Translations under genes and position numbers: made by a program
The notes under the pieces: generated by a model
What the model saw: the letters and a program-made list of their open reading frames with translations, nothing else
What the model was told of the DNA's origin: nothing
Databases searched by the model: none
Part shown: in pieces, positions 31,641 to 40,802 of the stretch
How the letters are laid out: each line of letters begins with the position of its first letter
How positions within the stretch are numbered: position 1 is the stretch's first letter
Assembly: GCA_023231425.1 (NCBI GenBank)
Contig: JALNVI010000017.1
Location: 1-47,819 of the forward strand
Source of the DNA: Desulforhopalus sp.
GTDB taxonomy: Bacteria; Desulfobacterota; Desulfobulbia; Desulfobulbales; Desulfocapsaceae
Direction of reading: 5' to 3'
DNA length: 47,819 bases

Positions 31641-33209
31641 ATGACTGAGATGATAAAATTGTTTGTCAACGGGGAAGAGGTGGAAGTTGAATCGGGGAAG
31701 AACCTGATCGACGCCCTCGAAAAAGTAGGCATTGAGATTCCTCACTTCTGCTATCACCCCGCACTTGGCGCCGATGGTAACTGCCGCATGTGCCTTGTGG
31801 GGATTGAAGAAGGTCGCCCGCCGGTGGTTCCAGCCTGTAAGACCCCGGCAAAAGAAGGGATGAAGGTTTTGCTCGACGCCGACCACATCAAGAAGATTCA
31901 GCACGATGTGATGGAGCTTGAGTTTATCAACCATCCCACCGACTGCCCCATCTGTGATCAGGCTGGAGAGTGTAAACTGCAGGATTATTATATGAAGTAT
32001 GAGGGCACCGAAAGTCGCATGAGGGTCCCTCAGGTTAAAAAACGCAAGGTTCAGGATTTTGGAGGAGGTGTAATCCACGACCAGGAACGCTGCGTTGCCT
32101 GTGGGCGCTGCGTCCGTTTTCTCCGCCAAATCACCAAAACCGGCGAACTCGGCCTCGTCAACCGTGGTGATGACTGCCGGGTGGAGTTTTTCCCCGGTCG
32201 CCCCATCAACAATCGCTACGGACTCAACGTGGTTGACCTCTGCCCGGTCGGTGCTCTGACCAGTGCAGACTTCCGATTCAAACAGCGCGCCTGGTTTCTC
32301 AAGCGGGCTGAGAGTATCTGCCACGGCTGCAGCAAAGGCTGCAACATCATGGTCGATCACAACAAAGAAAAGTATGAAGATGACATCATTTATCGCATCC
32401 GCCCCCGCCATAACGAACAAGTCAACGGCTGGTTCATGTGCGACGCGGGCCGCATGACCTACAAGTCGGAAAACGACAACCGCCTCGAAGAATGCACCCT
32501 CGCCGGGACTGTCCGGCCGCTGACAGATATTCTCGCCGATGCGCAAAGTCGCATCGAGAAGGCCAGCAAAGCACTCTTCCTTGTCTCCCCCTCCGCCAGT
32601 CTTGAACAGCTTGTCGCGGTACAGGCACTCGCTGAAAAAACGGGCGCGGCAGTCTCCGCTTTCTCTGACGGGTACATCGTCAAAGATGACGGTGACGATT
32701 TCCTCATCAAGGATGACAAAGCAGCCAACCGCACCGGAGTTGACCTTCTCAGTATCGCCAAAAGCCGTACCCATTTTGACAACATGGCAAAAGAGGCTGA
32801 TGTCTTCATCAATTTTGACAACGATCTTTCCCGCTCCCTGAGTGAAGAGCAGATCGGCAAACTGTTCAAGGATACCTGGGTGCTCAACGCTGCAACTCAC
32901 CCCGGACATCTCGGAACAGCCATGGCAGGGAAGGCGGGAGCCAGTGTGGCCCTTCGCTCATGGTCGGAATACCACGGCGTTGTTGTCAACTGCGACGGTA
33001 TTGCTCAGAAATTTGTCGGCGGAGTCATGAAGAATATTGAACGACCGGATATCGTCGAAATAGCAGCCGGCCTGGGAAGCCCCGCCACGGGAGCAGCTGC
33101 TGCATGGGCGCTTGTTCAGAAAAAAATTCCCGCCCTGGCCGAGTTCGGCAGCTTCCTCGAACTGCCCGCCGAGGGAGTAAATCTAACCGACAATGAGGCA
33201 GGCAAATGA
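31641..33209 (+). CDS. nuoG: NADH-quinone oxidoreductase subunit G, short form
   Basis: This iron-sulfur wire subunit of complex I holds the [2Fe-2S] ligands in CYHPALGADGNCRMC and the His/Cys cluster region CDQAGECKLQDYYM. Further ligands are in CVACGRCVRF and CPVGALT, and the CHGCSKGCNIMV cluster opens the molybdopterin-like domain. At 522 residues it is much shorter than the roughly 900-residue E. coli NuoG, because most of the catalytically inert molybdopterin domain is missing. The residual C-terminal part (from about residue 300) is a short domain with a Rossmann-like pattern. The 3' end overlaps nuoH by 4 nt. Confidence 0.95.
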   Translation: MTEMIKLFVNGEEVEVESGKNLIDALEKVGIEIPHFCYHPALGADGNCRMCLVGIEEGRPPVVPACKTPAKEGMKVLLDADHIKKIQHDVMELEFINHPTDCPICDQAGECKLQDYYMKYEGTESRMRVPQVKKRKVQDFGGGVIHDQERCVACGRCVRFLRQITKTGELGLVNRGDDCRVEFFPGRPINNRYGLNVVDLCPVGALTSADFRFKQRAWFLKRAESICHGCSKGCNIMVDHNKEKYEDDIIYRIRPRHNEQVNGWFMCDAGRMTYKSENDNRLEECTLAGTVRPLTDILADAQSRIEKASKALFLVSPSASLEQLVAVQALAEKTGAAVSAFSDGYIVKDDGDDFLIKDDKAANRTGVDLLSIAKSRTHFDNMAKEADVFINFDNDLSRSLSEEQIGKLFKDTWVLNAATHPGHLGTAMAGKAGASVALRSWSEYHGVVVNCDGIAQKFVGGVMKNIERPDIVEIAAGLGSPATGAAAAWALVQKKIPALAEFGSFLELPAEGVNLTDNEAGK

Positions 33210-34495
33210 CAACTCTTGACATTGTAATGGTAATTGTCCGGGTCTCCATCAGTGCCTTTGTACCGCTCTGTTTTCTGGCGGTCTGTGTCACCATGGAACG
33301 ACGGGTCGCCGGTTTTGTCCAGGACCGTTCAGGTCCGAACCGGGCAGGCATTTATGGATTCCGCGCCGGTGGACTGGTGCAGAACCTTGCTGATGGGATC
33401 AAGCTGGCCTTCAAAGAGGACATCATCTCCGAGCATGTTGAGCACAAGTTTCTCTACGTTCTCGCGCCGATTATTTCTATGGCGGCAGCCATTATCAGCT
33501 TTGCCCTCATTCCCTTCGCCGATACCCTTGTCCTCGACGGCAAGGCTTACGTCATGCAGGGAATTCCCTGGGATACAGGCATTCTCTGGTTCCTCGCCGT
33601 CACTGGTTTCTCGGTCTACGGTATCATCCTCGCGGGCTGGTCTTCCACCAATAAATACTCCCTGCTCGGTGCACTGCGCTCAGCCTCCCAGGTGATCAGC
33701 TATGAGATCCCCATGGGACTGGCTGTCATCAGTCTGCTGATTGTCTACGGTTCCATCAACCTCTCAGACATCGCCCGCTTCCAGGGGCAGAACTGGCTCG
33801 GTTTTATTCCGATGTGGGGAATTTTTCTCCAGCCGCTGGCTGCTGTTATTTTCATCGTTGCCGCCTTTGCTGAATGCAACCGAACACCATTTGACCTCGC
33901 CGAGGGCGAGTCAGAGCTGGTTGCCGGTTTCCACCTTGAATATTCCGCCATGAAGTTTGCGGTCTTCTTCATGGGTGAATATGTGGCAATGTTCGCCTCC
34001 TCTGCGGTAATTGTCACCCTCTTCTTCGGCGGTTACAACATCCCCTTCTTCAGCACGGACTTCCTGATCCGCAACATCAAACCAGTCGCTTTTGTCATGC
34101 TGGTCATCCTGCCGGTTTTCATGTTCTATTTTGCGAAGTGGATCCGCAGAAACAATCGCAGTCAGTATCCGCGGGAGAATGATCCGCGCGAAGCTGAGGC
34201 AACCGTTTATATCCGCTGCTTCTGGATATTGATCGGCGTTATTGAAGTCTTCCTGCTGGCAATTCTGGCCTTCGCACAACCTGATACAGCCGCAGCCCAT
34301 CTGCTGGTAGCCCTCATGCAGATCTGCACCTTCCTTCTCAAGGTGACCCTGATGCTCTTTGTCTACGTCTGGGTCCGGTGGACAATCCCACGCTTCCGGT
34401 ATGACCAACTGCAGATACTGGGCTGGCAGAAACTTCTGCCGCTGGCTCTTCTCAATATCTTCGTAACCGGCGCCATTGTCGTCGCCCTCGGATAA
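33206..34495 (+). CDS. nuoH: NADH-quinone oxidoreductase subunit H
   Basis: This 429-residue membrane subunit links the peripheral and membrane arms and completes the quinone chamber. Conserved elements are the cytoplasmic loop ERRVAGFVQDRSGPNRAG, the acidic AECNRTPFDLAEGESELVAG (loop carrying key Glu residues) and YSAMKFAVFFMGEY. The C-terminal VRWTIPRFRYDQL lies near the end. It has the usual eight or more helices, and it is longer than typical (about 325-350) because of a loop near residue 310 (WIRRNNRSQYPREND). It overlaps nuoG and precedes nuoI by 12 nt. Confidence 0.97.
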   Translation: MTTLDIVMVIVRVSISAFVPLCFLAVCVTMERRVAGFVQDRSGPNRAGIYGFRAGGLVQNLADGIKLAFKEDIISEHVEHKFLYVLAPIISMAAAIISFALIPFADTLVLDGKAYVMQGIPWDTGILWFLAVTGFSVYGIILAGWSSTNKYSLLGALRSASQVISYEIPMGLAVISLLIVYGSINLSDIARFQGQNWLGFIPMWGIFLQPLAAVIFIVAAFAECNRTPFDLAEGESELVAGFHLEYSAMKFAVFFMGEYVAMFASSAVIVTLFFGGYNIPFFSTDFLIRNIKPVAFVMLVILPVFMFYFAKWIRRNNRSQYPRENDPREAEATVYIRCFWILIGVIEVFLLAILAFAQPDTAAAHLLVALMQICTFLLKVTLMLFVYVWVRWTIPRFRYDQLQILGWQKLLPLALLNIFVTGAIVVALG

Positions 34496-34507
34496 AAGGA
34501 GTTAAAA

Positions 34508-35038
34508 ATGGCAGCAAAAGTCAAACAACTACCGAGCCGGGGTGGCACCCCCGCAGAGAAGGTCTACCTTATTGAGATCTTCAAAGGAATGGGTATCACC
34601 CTCAGGCACTTTCTGCGCAACCTGTGGGATAACTCCAACCTCTACGTTCGCCACTATCCAGAGGTTCAGCCAAACATTCCGGCACACTGGCGCGGACGCC
34701 ATCGTCTGCTCACCCATTCCGACGGAACACCCAAATGCGTAGCCTGTTTCATGTGTCAGACCAACTGTCCGGCAAATTGTATCATGATCAAGGCGGGGGA
34801 GCGCACCGACGGCATCACGGAAAAGATGCCGGTGAGCTTCACCATCGACCTTGCGGAGTGCATTTACTGTGGTTACTGCGTGGAAGCCTGCCCGGAGGAT
34901 GCCATCCGCATGGACACCGGGATCTATGCTTTTACCTCAAGCAACCGTGAGGAAATGAAAATTGAAATGGACGAGATGCTCTCACTGAAGGGCGGCTATA
35001 CGGAAGAAGAATATCAGAAAGGGCTGGAGGACGAATAA
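34508..35038 (+). CDS. nuoI: NADH-quinone oxidoreductase subunit I
   Basis: This 176-residue ferredoxin-like subunit carries the two [4Fe-4S] clusters N6a and N6b that feed N2. The two ligand sets are CVACFMCQTNCPANCI (from about residue 78) and CIYCGYCVEACPEDAI (from about residue 118), each CxxCxxCxxxCP. AAGGAG lies upstream of the ATG. The stop overlaps the nuoJ start by one base (TAATG). Confidence 0.97.
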   Translation: MAAKVKQLPSRGGTPAEKVYLIEIFKGMGITLRHFLRNLWDNSNLYVRHYPEVQPNIPAHWRGRHRLLTHSDGTPKCVACFMCQTNCPANCIMIKAGERTDGITEKMPVSFTIDLAECIYCGYCVEACPEDAIRMDTGIYAFTSSNREEMKIEMDEMLSLKGGYTEEEYQKGLEDE

Positions 35039-35550
35039 TGTATATTGACACGCTGTTTTCCATCTTCGCGCTCACTGCGGTAGCCGGGAGCCTGGGTCTG
35101 GTTCTCTTTCGCCATCCCATGCGGAGTGCACTCTGTCTGGCAGTGACTATGATCTCCCTCGCCGGAATCTACGCCCTGCTCTCCGCGAAGCTGATCTTCC
35201 TGCTGCAGCTCATCGTCTATGCAGGGGCAGTCACGGCACTGATCGTCTTCATCATCATGTTCCTCAATCTACGCGAGAAAGACCTGCCGGAAGAGAACGA
35301 ACGTTTCACGTATTTCATCGGCGGTGCCGTAGTGCTGATACCCGTCGCCTGGTTCATGATCAAGGTGATGAAAAGTATCCCCGAAGTGAAAAATTCCATT
35401 GTCGGCAACGGCTTTGGCAGCATTAAAGAAGTTGGGCAGATGCTCTTTACAAACTGGCTGGTCCCGTTTGAAATCATCTCCCTGCTGCTGCTCGTTACTC
35501 TCATCGGAGCTGTAGTACTCGCTGGAATCAGGAGGGAAAGCAATGATTGA
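35038..35550 (+). CDS. nuoJ: NADH-quinone oxidoreductase subunit J
   Basis: This 170-residue membrane subunit has five helices. The key helix LIFLLQLIVYAGAVTALIVFIIMF carries the pi-bulge Tyr/Gly region important for coupling (seen from about residue 51). The early motif HPMRSALCLAVTMI is typical. It overlaps nuoI by 1 nt and nuoK by 8 nt. Confidence 0.96.
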   Translation: MYIDTLFSIFALTAVAGSLGLVLFRHPMRSALCLAVTMISLAGIYALLSAKLIFLLQLIVYAGAVTALIVFIIMFLNLREKDLPEENERFTYFIGGAVVLIPVAWFMIKVMKSIPEVKNSIVGNGFGSIKEVGQMLFTNWLVPFEIISLLLLVTLIGAVVLAGIRRESND

Positions 35551-35839
35551 AGATTATCTCGTATTGAGCGTCATTTTGTTCTGTATCGGTATTCTCGGTG
35601 TCATCTCCCGGCGGAACGTCTTTACAGTGTTAATGTCCATTGAGCTGATGCTCAATGCGGCCAACCTGGCCTTCGTTGCATTTGCCCGTCTCAATGAAAC
35701 CATGGACGGACAAATACTGGCGATGATGGTAATAGCGGTGGCGGCTGCGGAAGCAGCTCTCGGTCTCGCTGTTATTATACTGCTGCACAGACAGAAAGGC
35801 AGACTGGACAGCAATGTCTTCAGTCTGTTGAAAGGGTAA
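35543..35839 (+). CDS. nuoK: NADH-quinone oxidoreductase subunit K
   Basis: This 98-residue three-helix subunit is homologous to MrpC. The two membrane glutamates needed for proton transfer are visible in MSIELMLNAANLAFVAFA (first Glu) and in the next helix AAAEAALGLAVII (second Glu). The length is usual. It overlaps nuoJ by 8 nt and lies 9 nt before nuoL. Confidence 0.97.
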   Translation: MIEDYLVLSVILFCIGILGVISRRNVFTVLMSIELMLNAANLAFVAFARLNETMDGQILAMMVIAVAAAEAALGLAVIILLHRQKGRLDSNVFSLLKG

Positions 35840-35848
35840 GGGGGAGTC

Positions 35849-37768
35849 ATGGAACATACAGTCAACTATCTGGTCTGCATTCCGCTGCTGCCGCTTGCCG
35901 GTGCCTTTGTGCTTGGAATGATGCATATGTTTACCTGCAAAAATCCACTGCCGGAGAAGCTCTACAGCTTCCTCGCCATGCTCGGACCGCTGGGCAGCCT
36001 GATTTTCACCCTCATCGTCTTCGCTACACTGCGTGAAATGCCCGCAGAATCGCGTTATCTGACACAGGACCTGTTCACCTGGTTCTCTGTGGGAGATCTG
36101 CACGTTGATATGGGCTTTTTTGCCGATCCGCTGAGTACGCTGTTTCTACTCTTCGTCACCTTTATCGGCAGCTTGATTCATATTTATTCCATCGGCTATA
36201 TGGCCGGAGAAGAGAACTTCGGCAAATATTTTGCCTACTTCAACCTCTTTCTCGGCTCAATGCTCATCCTCGTGCTGGGCAACGGTCCCGTGGTCATGTT
36301 CATCGGCTGGGAAGCAGTGGGACTCTGCTCTTACCTGCTGATCTCCTTTTATACAAAAGAGCGTGATAACGTTCTCGCCGGGAACAAGGCGTTCATCGTC
36401 AATCGTGTCGGTGACCTCGGCTTCGTGCTTGGTGTTGCAGTACTCTTCTGGGGACTTCACAGCGCCCTCGGCGGAGCCGGTTTTGACTACCTCAATATCA
36501 AGGCCAGCGCATCCTCACTGACCGGAGGTGCAGGCCTCGCCGTCTGCCTGCTGCTCTTCCTCGGCGCTACCGGTAAATCGGCCCAGATTCCTCTCTATGT
36601 CTGGTTGCCAGATGCCATGGCTGGTCCGACACCGGTCTCTGCACTGATCCACGCCGCGACCATGGTCACCGCCGGTGTCTATATGGTTGCCCGTTTCAGC
36701 TTCCTCTACGCCAGCTTCCCCCTTGCCGGTGATGTGGTCGCCTGGGTTGGTATCCTCACCGCGCTGCTCGCCGCCATCATCGGCTGCTTCCAGCGTGATA
36801 TCAAAAAAATTCTGGCCTACTCAACCGTCAGTCAGCTCGGCTACATGTTCGCTGGTGTCGGTGTCGCAGCCTATTCCGCAGGTATTTTCCACGTTTTCAC
36901 ACACTCTTTTTTCAAGGCCCTGCTTTTCCTTGGCGCCGGTTCTGTTATCTACGGCCTGCACCACGAGCAGGATATCTGGAAGATGGGTGGTTTAAAGAAA
37001 AAAATGCCGCTGACCTGGATTGTCATGGTCATCGGCGCACTCGCACTGGCCGGTTTCCCACCCTTTGCCGGATTCTTCTCCAAGGACGAAATTCTCTTCA
37101 TGGCGCTGGCAAAAGGTCACTGGATGATCTGGCTGATCGGAGTCGGTGTCGCCGGCCTGACTGCCTTTTACTCCTTTCGTCTCATTTTTCTCGTCTTCCA
37201 CGGCGAGCCGCGGGATCAGAAATCTTACGAAAAGGCCCATGAGCCGCCGCCAGTGATGACCATTCCGCTGATTATTCTTGCGGTTGGAGCAACCTTTGCG
37301 GGTTTTTTCAACCTGCCTTCATTCTTCGCTGGCGACAGCATGGTCAGCACATGGCTCGCCCCGAGTCTTCTTGAACACCACTCCGAAGCCAGCCGGGTAA
37401 CGGAAGGCGTGGCGATGGTGCTGAGCATTGCGGTGGTACTCCTTGGTATCTTCTACGCCTGGAAAACGTTTGCCTTCAAACCACAAGACAAGCCGCTTAC
37501 CGGTTTTGCCAAATGGGCAGAAGACAAGTTCTATGTGGATGAATTCTACAATGCTTTCATCGTCCAGCCGTGGATCGCATTTGGACGCACTATTTCCAAC
37601 TTCATTGAGCCAAACATTGTTGACTTCCCCATAAAGGGGACAGCATGGCTCTACGGGGTTCTCGGCATGCTCTTCAAGGTGTTCCAGGCGGGCTATGTCC
37701 GGGTGTATGCAATTTATATGGTCATAGGGCTGAGTCTTATGAGCATCTTCCTCTCTCAATCACTTTAA
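35849..37768 (+). CDS. nuoL: NADH-quinone oxidoreductase subunit L
   Basis: This 639-residue antiporter-like subunit forms the distal end of the membrane arm. It shows WEAVGLCSYLLISFYTKERDN (key Glu in the early helix), the broken-helix region PTPVSALIHAATMVTAGVYM with the conserved His, and the lysine-bearing DIKKILAYSTVSQLGYMF. The C-terminal lateral amphipathic helix is present, ending with a membrane anchor around residues 605-635. GGGGGAG lies upstream of the ATG. Confidence 0.97.
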   Translation: MEHTVNYLVCIPLLPLAGAFVLGMMHMFTCKNPLPEKLYSFLAMLGPLGSLIFTLIVFATLREMPAESRYLTQDLFTWFSVGDLHVDMGFFADPLSTLFLLFVTFIGSLIHIYSIGYMAGEENFGKYFAYFNLFLGSMLILVLGNGPVVMFIGWEAVGLCSYLLISFYTKERDNVLAGNKAFIVNRVGDLGFVLGVAVLFWGLHSALGGAGFDYLNIKASASSLTGGAGLAVCLLLFLGATGKSAQIPLYVWLPDAMAGPTPVSALIHAATMVTAGVYMVARFSFLYASFPLAGDVVAWVGILTALLAAIIGCFQRDIKKILAYSTVSQLGYMFAGVGVAAYSAGIFHVFTHSFFKALLFLGAGSVIYGLHHEQDIWKMGGLKKKMPLTWIVMVIGALALAGFPPFAGFFSKDEILFMALAKGHWMIWLIGVGVAGLTAFYSFRLIFLVFHGEPRDQKSYEKAHEPPPVMTIPLIILAVGATFAGFFNLPSFFAGDSMVSTWLAPSLLEHHSEASRVTEGVAMVLSIAVVLLGIFYAWKTFAFKPQDKPLTGFAKWAEDKFYVDEFYNAFIVQPWIAFGRTISNFIEPNIVDFPIKGTAWLYGVLGMLFKVFQAGYVRVYAIYMVIGLSLMSIFLSQSL

Positions 37769-37781
37769 GTGAGGTGTACGC

Positions 37782-39287
37782 ATGTTTGAATCGGCCCTGA
37801 CAGTGATGATTTTTCTGCCCATTGTGGCGGGCGCGCTGATATTGCTCTGCCCGGCGAAGGGGGCAGCCAGAATCATCGGCTTCTTCGTCTCCCTTATTGT
37901 GCTGATGATAGGCGTCCAGCTCTTCATCGACTTCGACGGCCAGGCGGGAATGCAGTTCGTATACAGCACCCCATGGATTTCTTCCCTCGGCATCAGCTTC
38001 GGCCTTGGAGTGGATGGCATCAGCCTGCTGGTCCTCTTAACCAGTGCTGTGCTCTTTCCTCTCGTCTTCTGTGTGCTGAAGGAACAGAGCCGAAACTTTT
38101 ACGCCAACCTGCTTCTCTGCCAGGGGGCGATGATAGGTGCTATCTGCGCCACAGACCTTGTAGTTTTCTACATATTCTGGGAGCTCATGCTGGTACCGAT
38201 ATTCTTCACCATAGGCCTCTACGGTGGCCCGGGACGTCTACCGGCTACCCTGAAGATCACCATCTACACGATCGCCGGTTCGCTTCTCATGCTGGTGGGC
38301 ATTATCTATGTGGCAAGCTGCTACCATCAGCAGTTTGGTGTGTGGACCTTTAACATGGCACGGCTCTCCGCCCTCAGCCTCAGCGGAGGTTTTGCCGGCT
38401 GGGCCTTCCTCATGTTCATGATCGCATTTGCCATCAAAATTCCGATATTCCCCTTCCACACATGGCTGCCGGACGCTTACACTGAGGCTCCCCCGGCAAC
38501 AAGTTTCGTGCTCTCAGCGATCATGGCTAAAATTGGGGTGTACGGGATGATTCGTTTTGTCCTGCCCTTCTTTGCTCCAGAGTTTATCTCCTGGGCAACC
38601 TTCTTCCTGTTCCTTGGTATTATCGGCATGATTTACTGCGGCATCGCAGCCATCGGACAGAAGGATATCAAGCGGATGCTGGCCTTCTCCTCGGCCTCTC
38701 ACATGGGGGTAATCGCCATCGGCGTCTGCGCCATGAACGTGCAGTCCCTGACTGGTTCACTCTTCCAGATAGCCGCTCACGCCACCAGCACCGGCGTTCT
38801 TTTCCTCTTTGTCGGCCTGATGGAAGAACGGCTGAAAACCCGTAATATCGACGCACTCGGCGGCCTCGCCTACCGCGCTCCGATATTCGCGACTTTCTTT
38901 GCCGTAGCCATGCTCGCCTCCGTAGGTCTGCCCGGCACCAGCGGCTTCATAGGCGAGTTTCTGATTATCCTCGGAACGGTGAAATACAGCATGTTCCTTG
39001 GCCTGCTCACCGGTTTCACCCTGATTGTCGGGGTCTGCTACATGTTGTGGATGTTCCAACGGGTTTTTTACGAAAAAGAGAGCGAAACAACCACCCGTTT
39101 TACCGACCTGACGGCAGGCGAAGCCTTCAGCTTTCTGCCAGTGATGATCCTCATCTTTGTGATGGGAATATTCCCGCAGCTCTTTATCAGCAAGATTGAG
39201 CCAGCGGTTCAACAGCAGATTGCTCAGCTCTACGCCCCTGCACAACAGCAGGTGGTTACCAATGAAATCAGTGTTACTGACAAATAA
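37782..39287 (+). CDS. nuoM: NADH-quinone oxidoreductase subunit M
   Basis: This 501-residue antiporter-like subunit has the conserved glutamate in FYIFWELMLVPIFF. The broken helix lies around FPFHTWLPDAYTEAPPATSF, and DIKRMLAFSSASHMG carries a proton-path lysine. Two typical 14-helix antiporter blocks are seen, followed by a short polar tail. The SD upstream is weak (GTGAGGTG). It lies 13 nt after nuoL and 20 nt before nuoN. Confidence 0.97.
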   Translation: MFESALTVMIFLPIVAGALILLCPAKGAARIIGFFVSLIVLMIGVQLFIDFDGQAGMQFVYSTPWISSLGISFGLGVDGISLLVLLTSAVLFPLVFCVLKEQSRNFYANLLLCQGAMIGAICATDLVVFYIFWELMLVPIFFTIGLYGGPGRLPATLKITIYTIAGSLLMLVGIIYVASCYHQQFGVWTFNMARLSALSLSGGFAGWAFLMFMIAFAIKIPIFPFHTWLPDAYTEAPPATSFVLSAIMAKIGVYGMIRFVLPFFAPEFISWATFFLFLGIIGMIYCGIAAIGQKDIKRMLAFSSASHMGVIAIGVCAMNVQSLTGSLFQIAAHATSTGVLFLFVGLMEERLKTRNIDALGGLAYRAPIFATFFAVAMLASVGLPGTSGFIGEFLIILGTVKYSMFLGLLTGFTLIVGVCYMLWMFQRVFYEKESETTTRFTDLTAGEAFSFLPVMILIFVMGIFPQLFISKIEPAVQQQIAQLYAPAQQQVVTNEISVTDK

Positions 39288-39307
39288 TTAAGACAGGGGT
39301 AATTACC

Positions 39308-40717
39308 ATGCATGATTTTGCTTCATTTCTACCGCTTGTCATCACCTGTGCCGGAGCTCTTCTGCTCATGCTCTACGCCGTCTGCCCAAAAGCGGAACAG
39401 GAGAAGGCATCGCTGATGAGCATGGGCTTTTTCGCGGTGGCATTCTTTGCCCAGCTGCTGGTAGTCTGTACCGTCAGCCGGTCGGTTTTTCCGGAGACCT
39501 TCAATGGTCTGCTCGGAGTGTCCAGCTTCACGAACGCCGCCTGTCTGATCATCTACGCCTGTGGCTTCTTTACCACGCTGAGCAGTCACACCTATTTTCG
39601 GGAGAACCACTTTGCCACAGTCGAGTTCTACTCACTGCTGCTCTTTTCTGCCGTCGGCATGGTGCTGCTCTCCATGGCTCGTGAACTGATTACCGCGTTC
39701 ATCGCTCTGGAGATCATGTCGCTGGCCATTTACATCCTTGTCGGCTTCAACCGTGCCAGCTCCCGGGCTACCGAGGCACTCTTCAAATACTTCATCCTCG
39801 GAGCATTTTCCGGCGCATTTTTCTGCATGGGCACGGCGATGATCTATGGTGCAGCAGGTTCCACCCGCTTTGAGAGCATTGCGGAATGGCTGGCCTTCAA
39901 TCCAGCCACCACCCCGCTGATGCTTGGTGGTGCATTTTTTCTGCTGATCACCATCTTCTTCAAGATCTCTGCCTTCCCTTTCCACGCCTGGGTGCTGGAT
40001 GTCTATGACGGTTCCAGCAACCCGATCACCGGCTTCATGGCCACTGCCCTGAAAACGGCAGCCTTTGCTCTGATCGCCAACTTTCTTGCCCTCAGCGGGA
40101 ACCTGCATGACTCCTGGATCACCGGCCTTTTCTGGATCGCCGTATTCACCATGTTCGGCGGCAACCTGATCGCCATAGGCCAGGACAACATCAAGCGGAT
40201 GATCGCCGCCTCCGGGATCGTCCATTCCGGCTATCTGCTTATTGCTCTTGTCGCCATCAACAGTGAACACTTCAGTGGTGCCGTTATTGCCTACTACCTC
40301 GCTGCTTATTCAGTCGCAACACTCGGCATGTTCGCTGCACTCTCCTGGCTTGGTGGAGAAGGCGAGAAACGGGTCAACTTCGATGACTTCAAAGGCCTTG
40401 CCAAACGGCAGCCTCTTGCTGCGGCGACTATTACCATCTTTCTCCTGAGTATGGCAGGGATTCCTCCCACGGCTGGTTTCATGGGAAAATTCTACATCAT
40501 CACCTCCGCCATCACTGCTGGTCAGATCGCACTTGGTGTGCTCGGCATTATCTCCTCTATCCTTTCCATGTGGTATTATCTGCGACTCATTGTCAGCATG
40601 TATTTCCACGATGCGGAAGAAGACTTCGTAGTAAACGGAACCTCGCTGGCATCGATCTCCACCGTTGCTCTGGCTATAGGAACCTTTGCCATAGGTCTCT
40701 TCCCGCTGGTTCTCTGA
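39308..40717 (+). CDS. nuoN: NADH-quinone oxidoreductase subunit N
   Basis: This 469-residue antiporter-like subunit is the last gene of the operon. It shows FIALEIMSLAIYILVGFNR (conserved Glu), the lysine helix FFKISAFPFHAWVLDVYDG and the second lysine helix DNIKRMIAASGIVHSGYLL. The GIPPTAGFMGKFYI motif near residue 386 is a NuoN hallmark. A strong terminator lies 20 nt past the stop, so the operon ends here. Confidence 0.97.
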   Translation: MHDFASFLPLVITCAGALLLMLYAVCPKAEQEKASLMSMGFFAVAFFAQLLVVCTVSRSVFPETFNGLLGVSSFTNAACLIIYACGFFTTLSSHTYFRENHFATVEFYSLLLFSAVGMVLLSMARELITAFIALEIMSLAIYILVGFNRASSRATEALFKYFILGAFSGAFFCMGTAMIYGAAGSTRFESIAEWLAFNPATTPLMLGGAFFLLITIFFKISAFPFHAWVLDVYDGSSNPITGFMATALKTAAFALIANFLALSGNLHDSWITGLFWIAVFTMFGGNLIAIGQDNIKRMIAASGIVHSGYLLIALVAINSEHFSGAVIAYYLAAYSVATLGMFAALSWLGGEGEKRVNFDDFKGLAKRQPLAAATITIFLLSMAGIPPTAGFMGKFYIITSAITAGQIALGVLGIISSILSMWYYLRLIVSMYFHDAEEDFVVNGTSLASISTVALAIGTFAIGLFPLVL

Positions 40718-40737
40718 GCAGGGTATTACAGCTGTAA

Positions 40738-40779
40738 ATAAAAAAGGGCCTCCGGCATATTGCCGGAGGCCCTTTTTTT
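40738..40779. terminator. Bidirectional terminator between nuoN and the HlyIII-family gene
   Basis: A perfect 12-bp stem GGGCCTCCGGCA / TGCCGGAGGCCC around TAT has seven T residues on the plus side and six A residues before it. It can stop both the nuo operon and the convergent minus-strand gene. Confidence 0.92.
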
Positions 40780-40802
40780 ATTCCCTTATTCCCATTAAAA
40801 AA

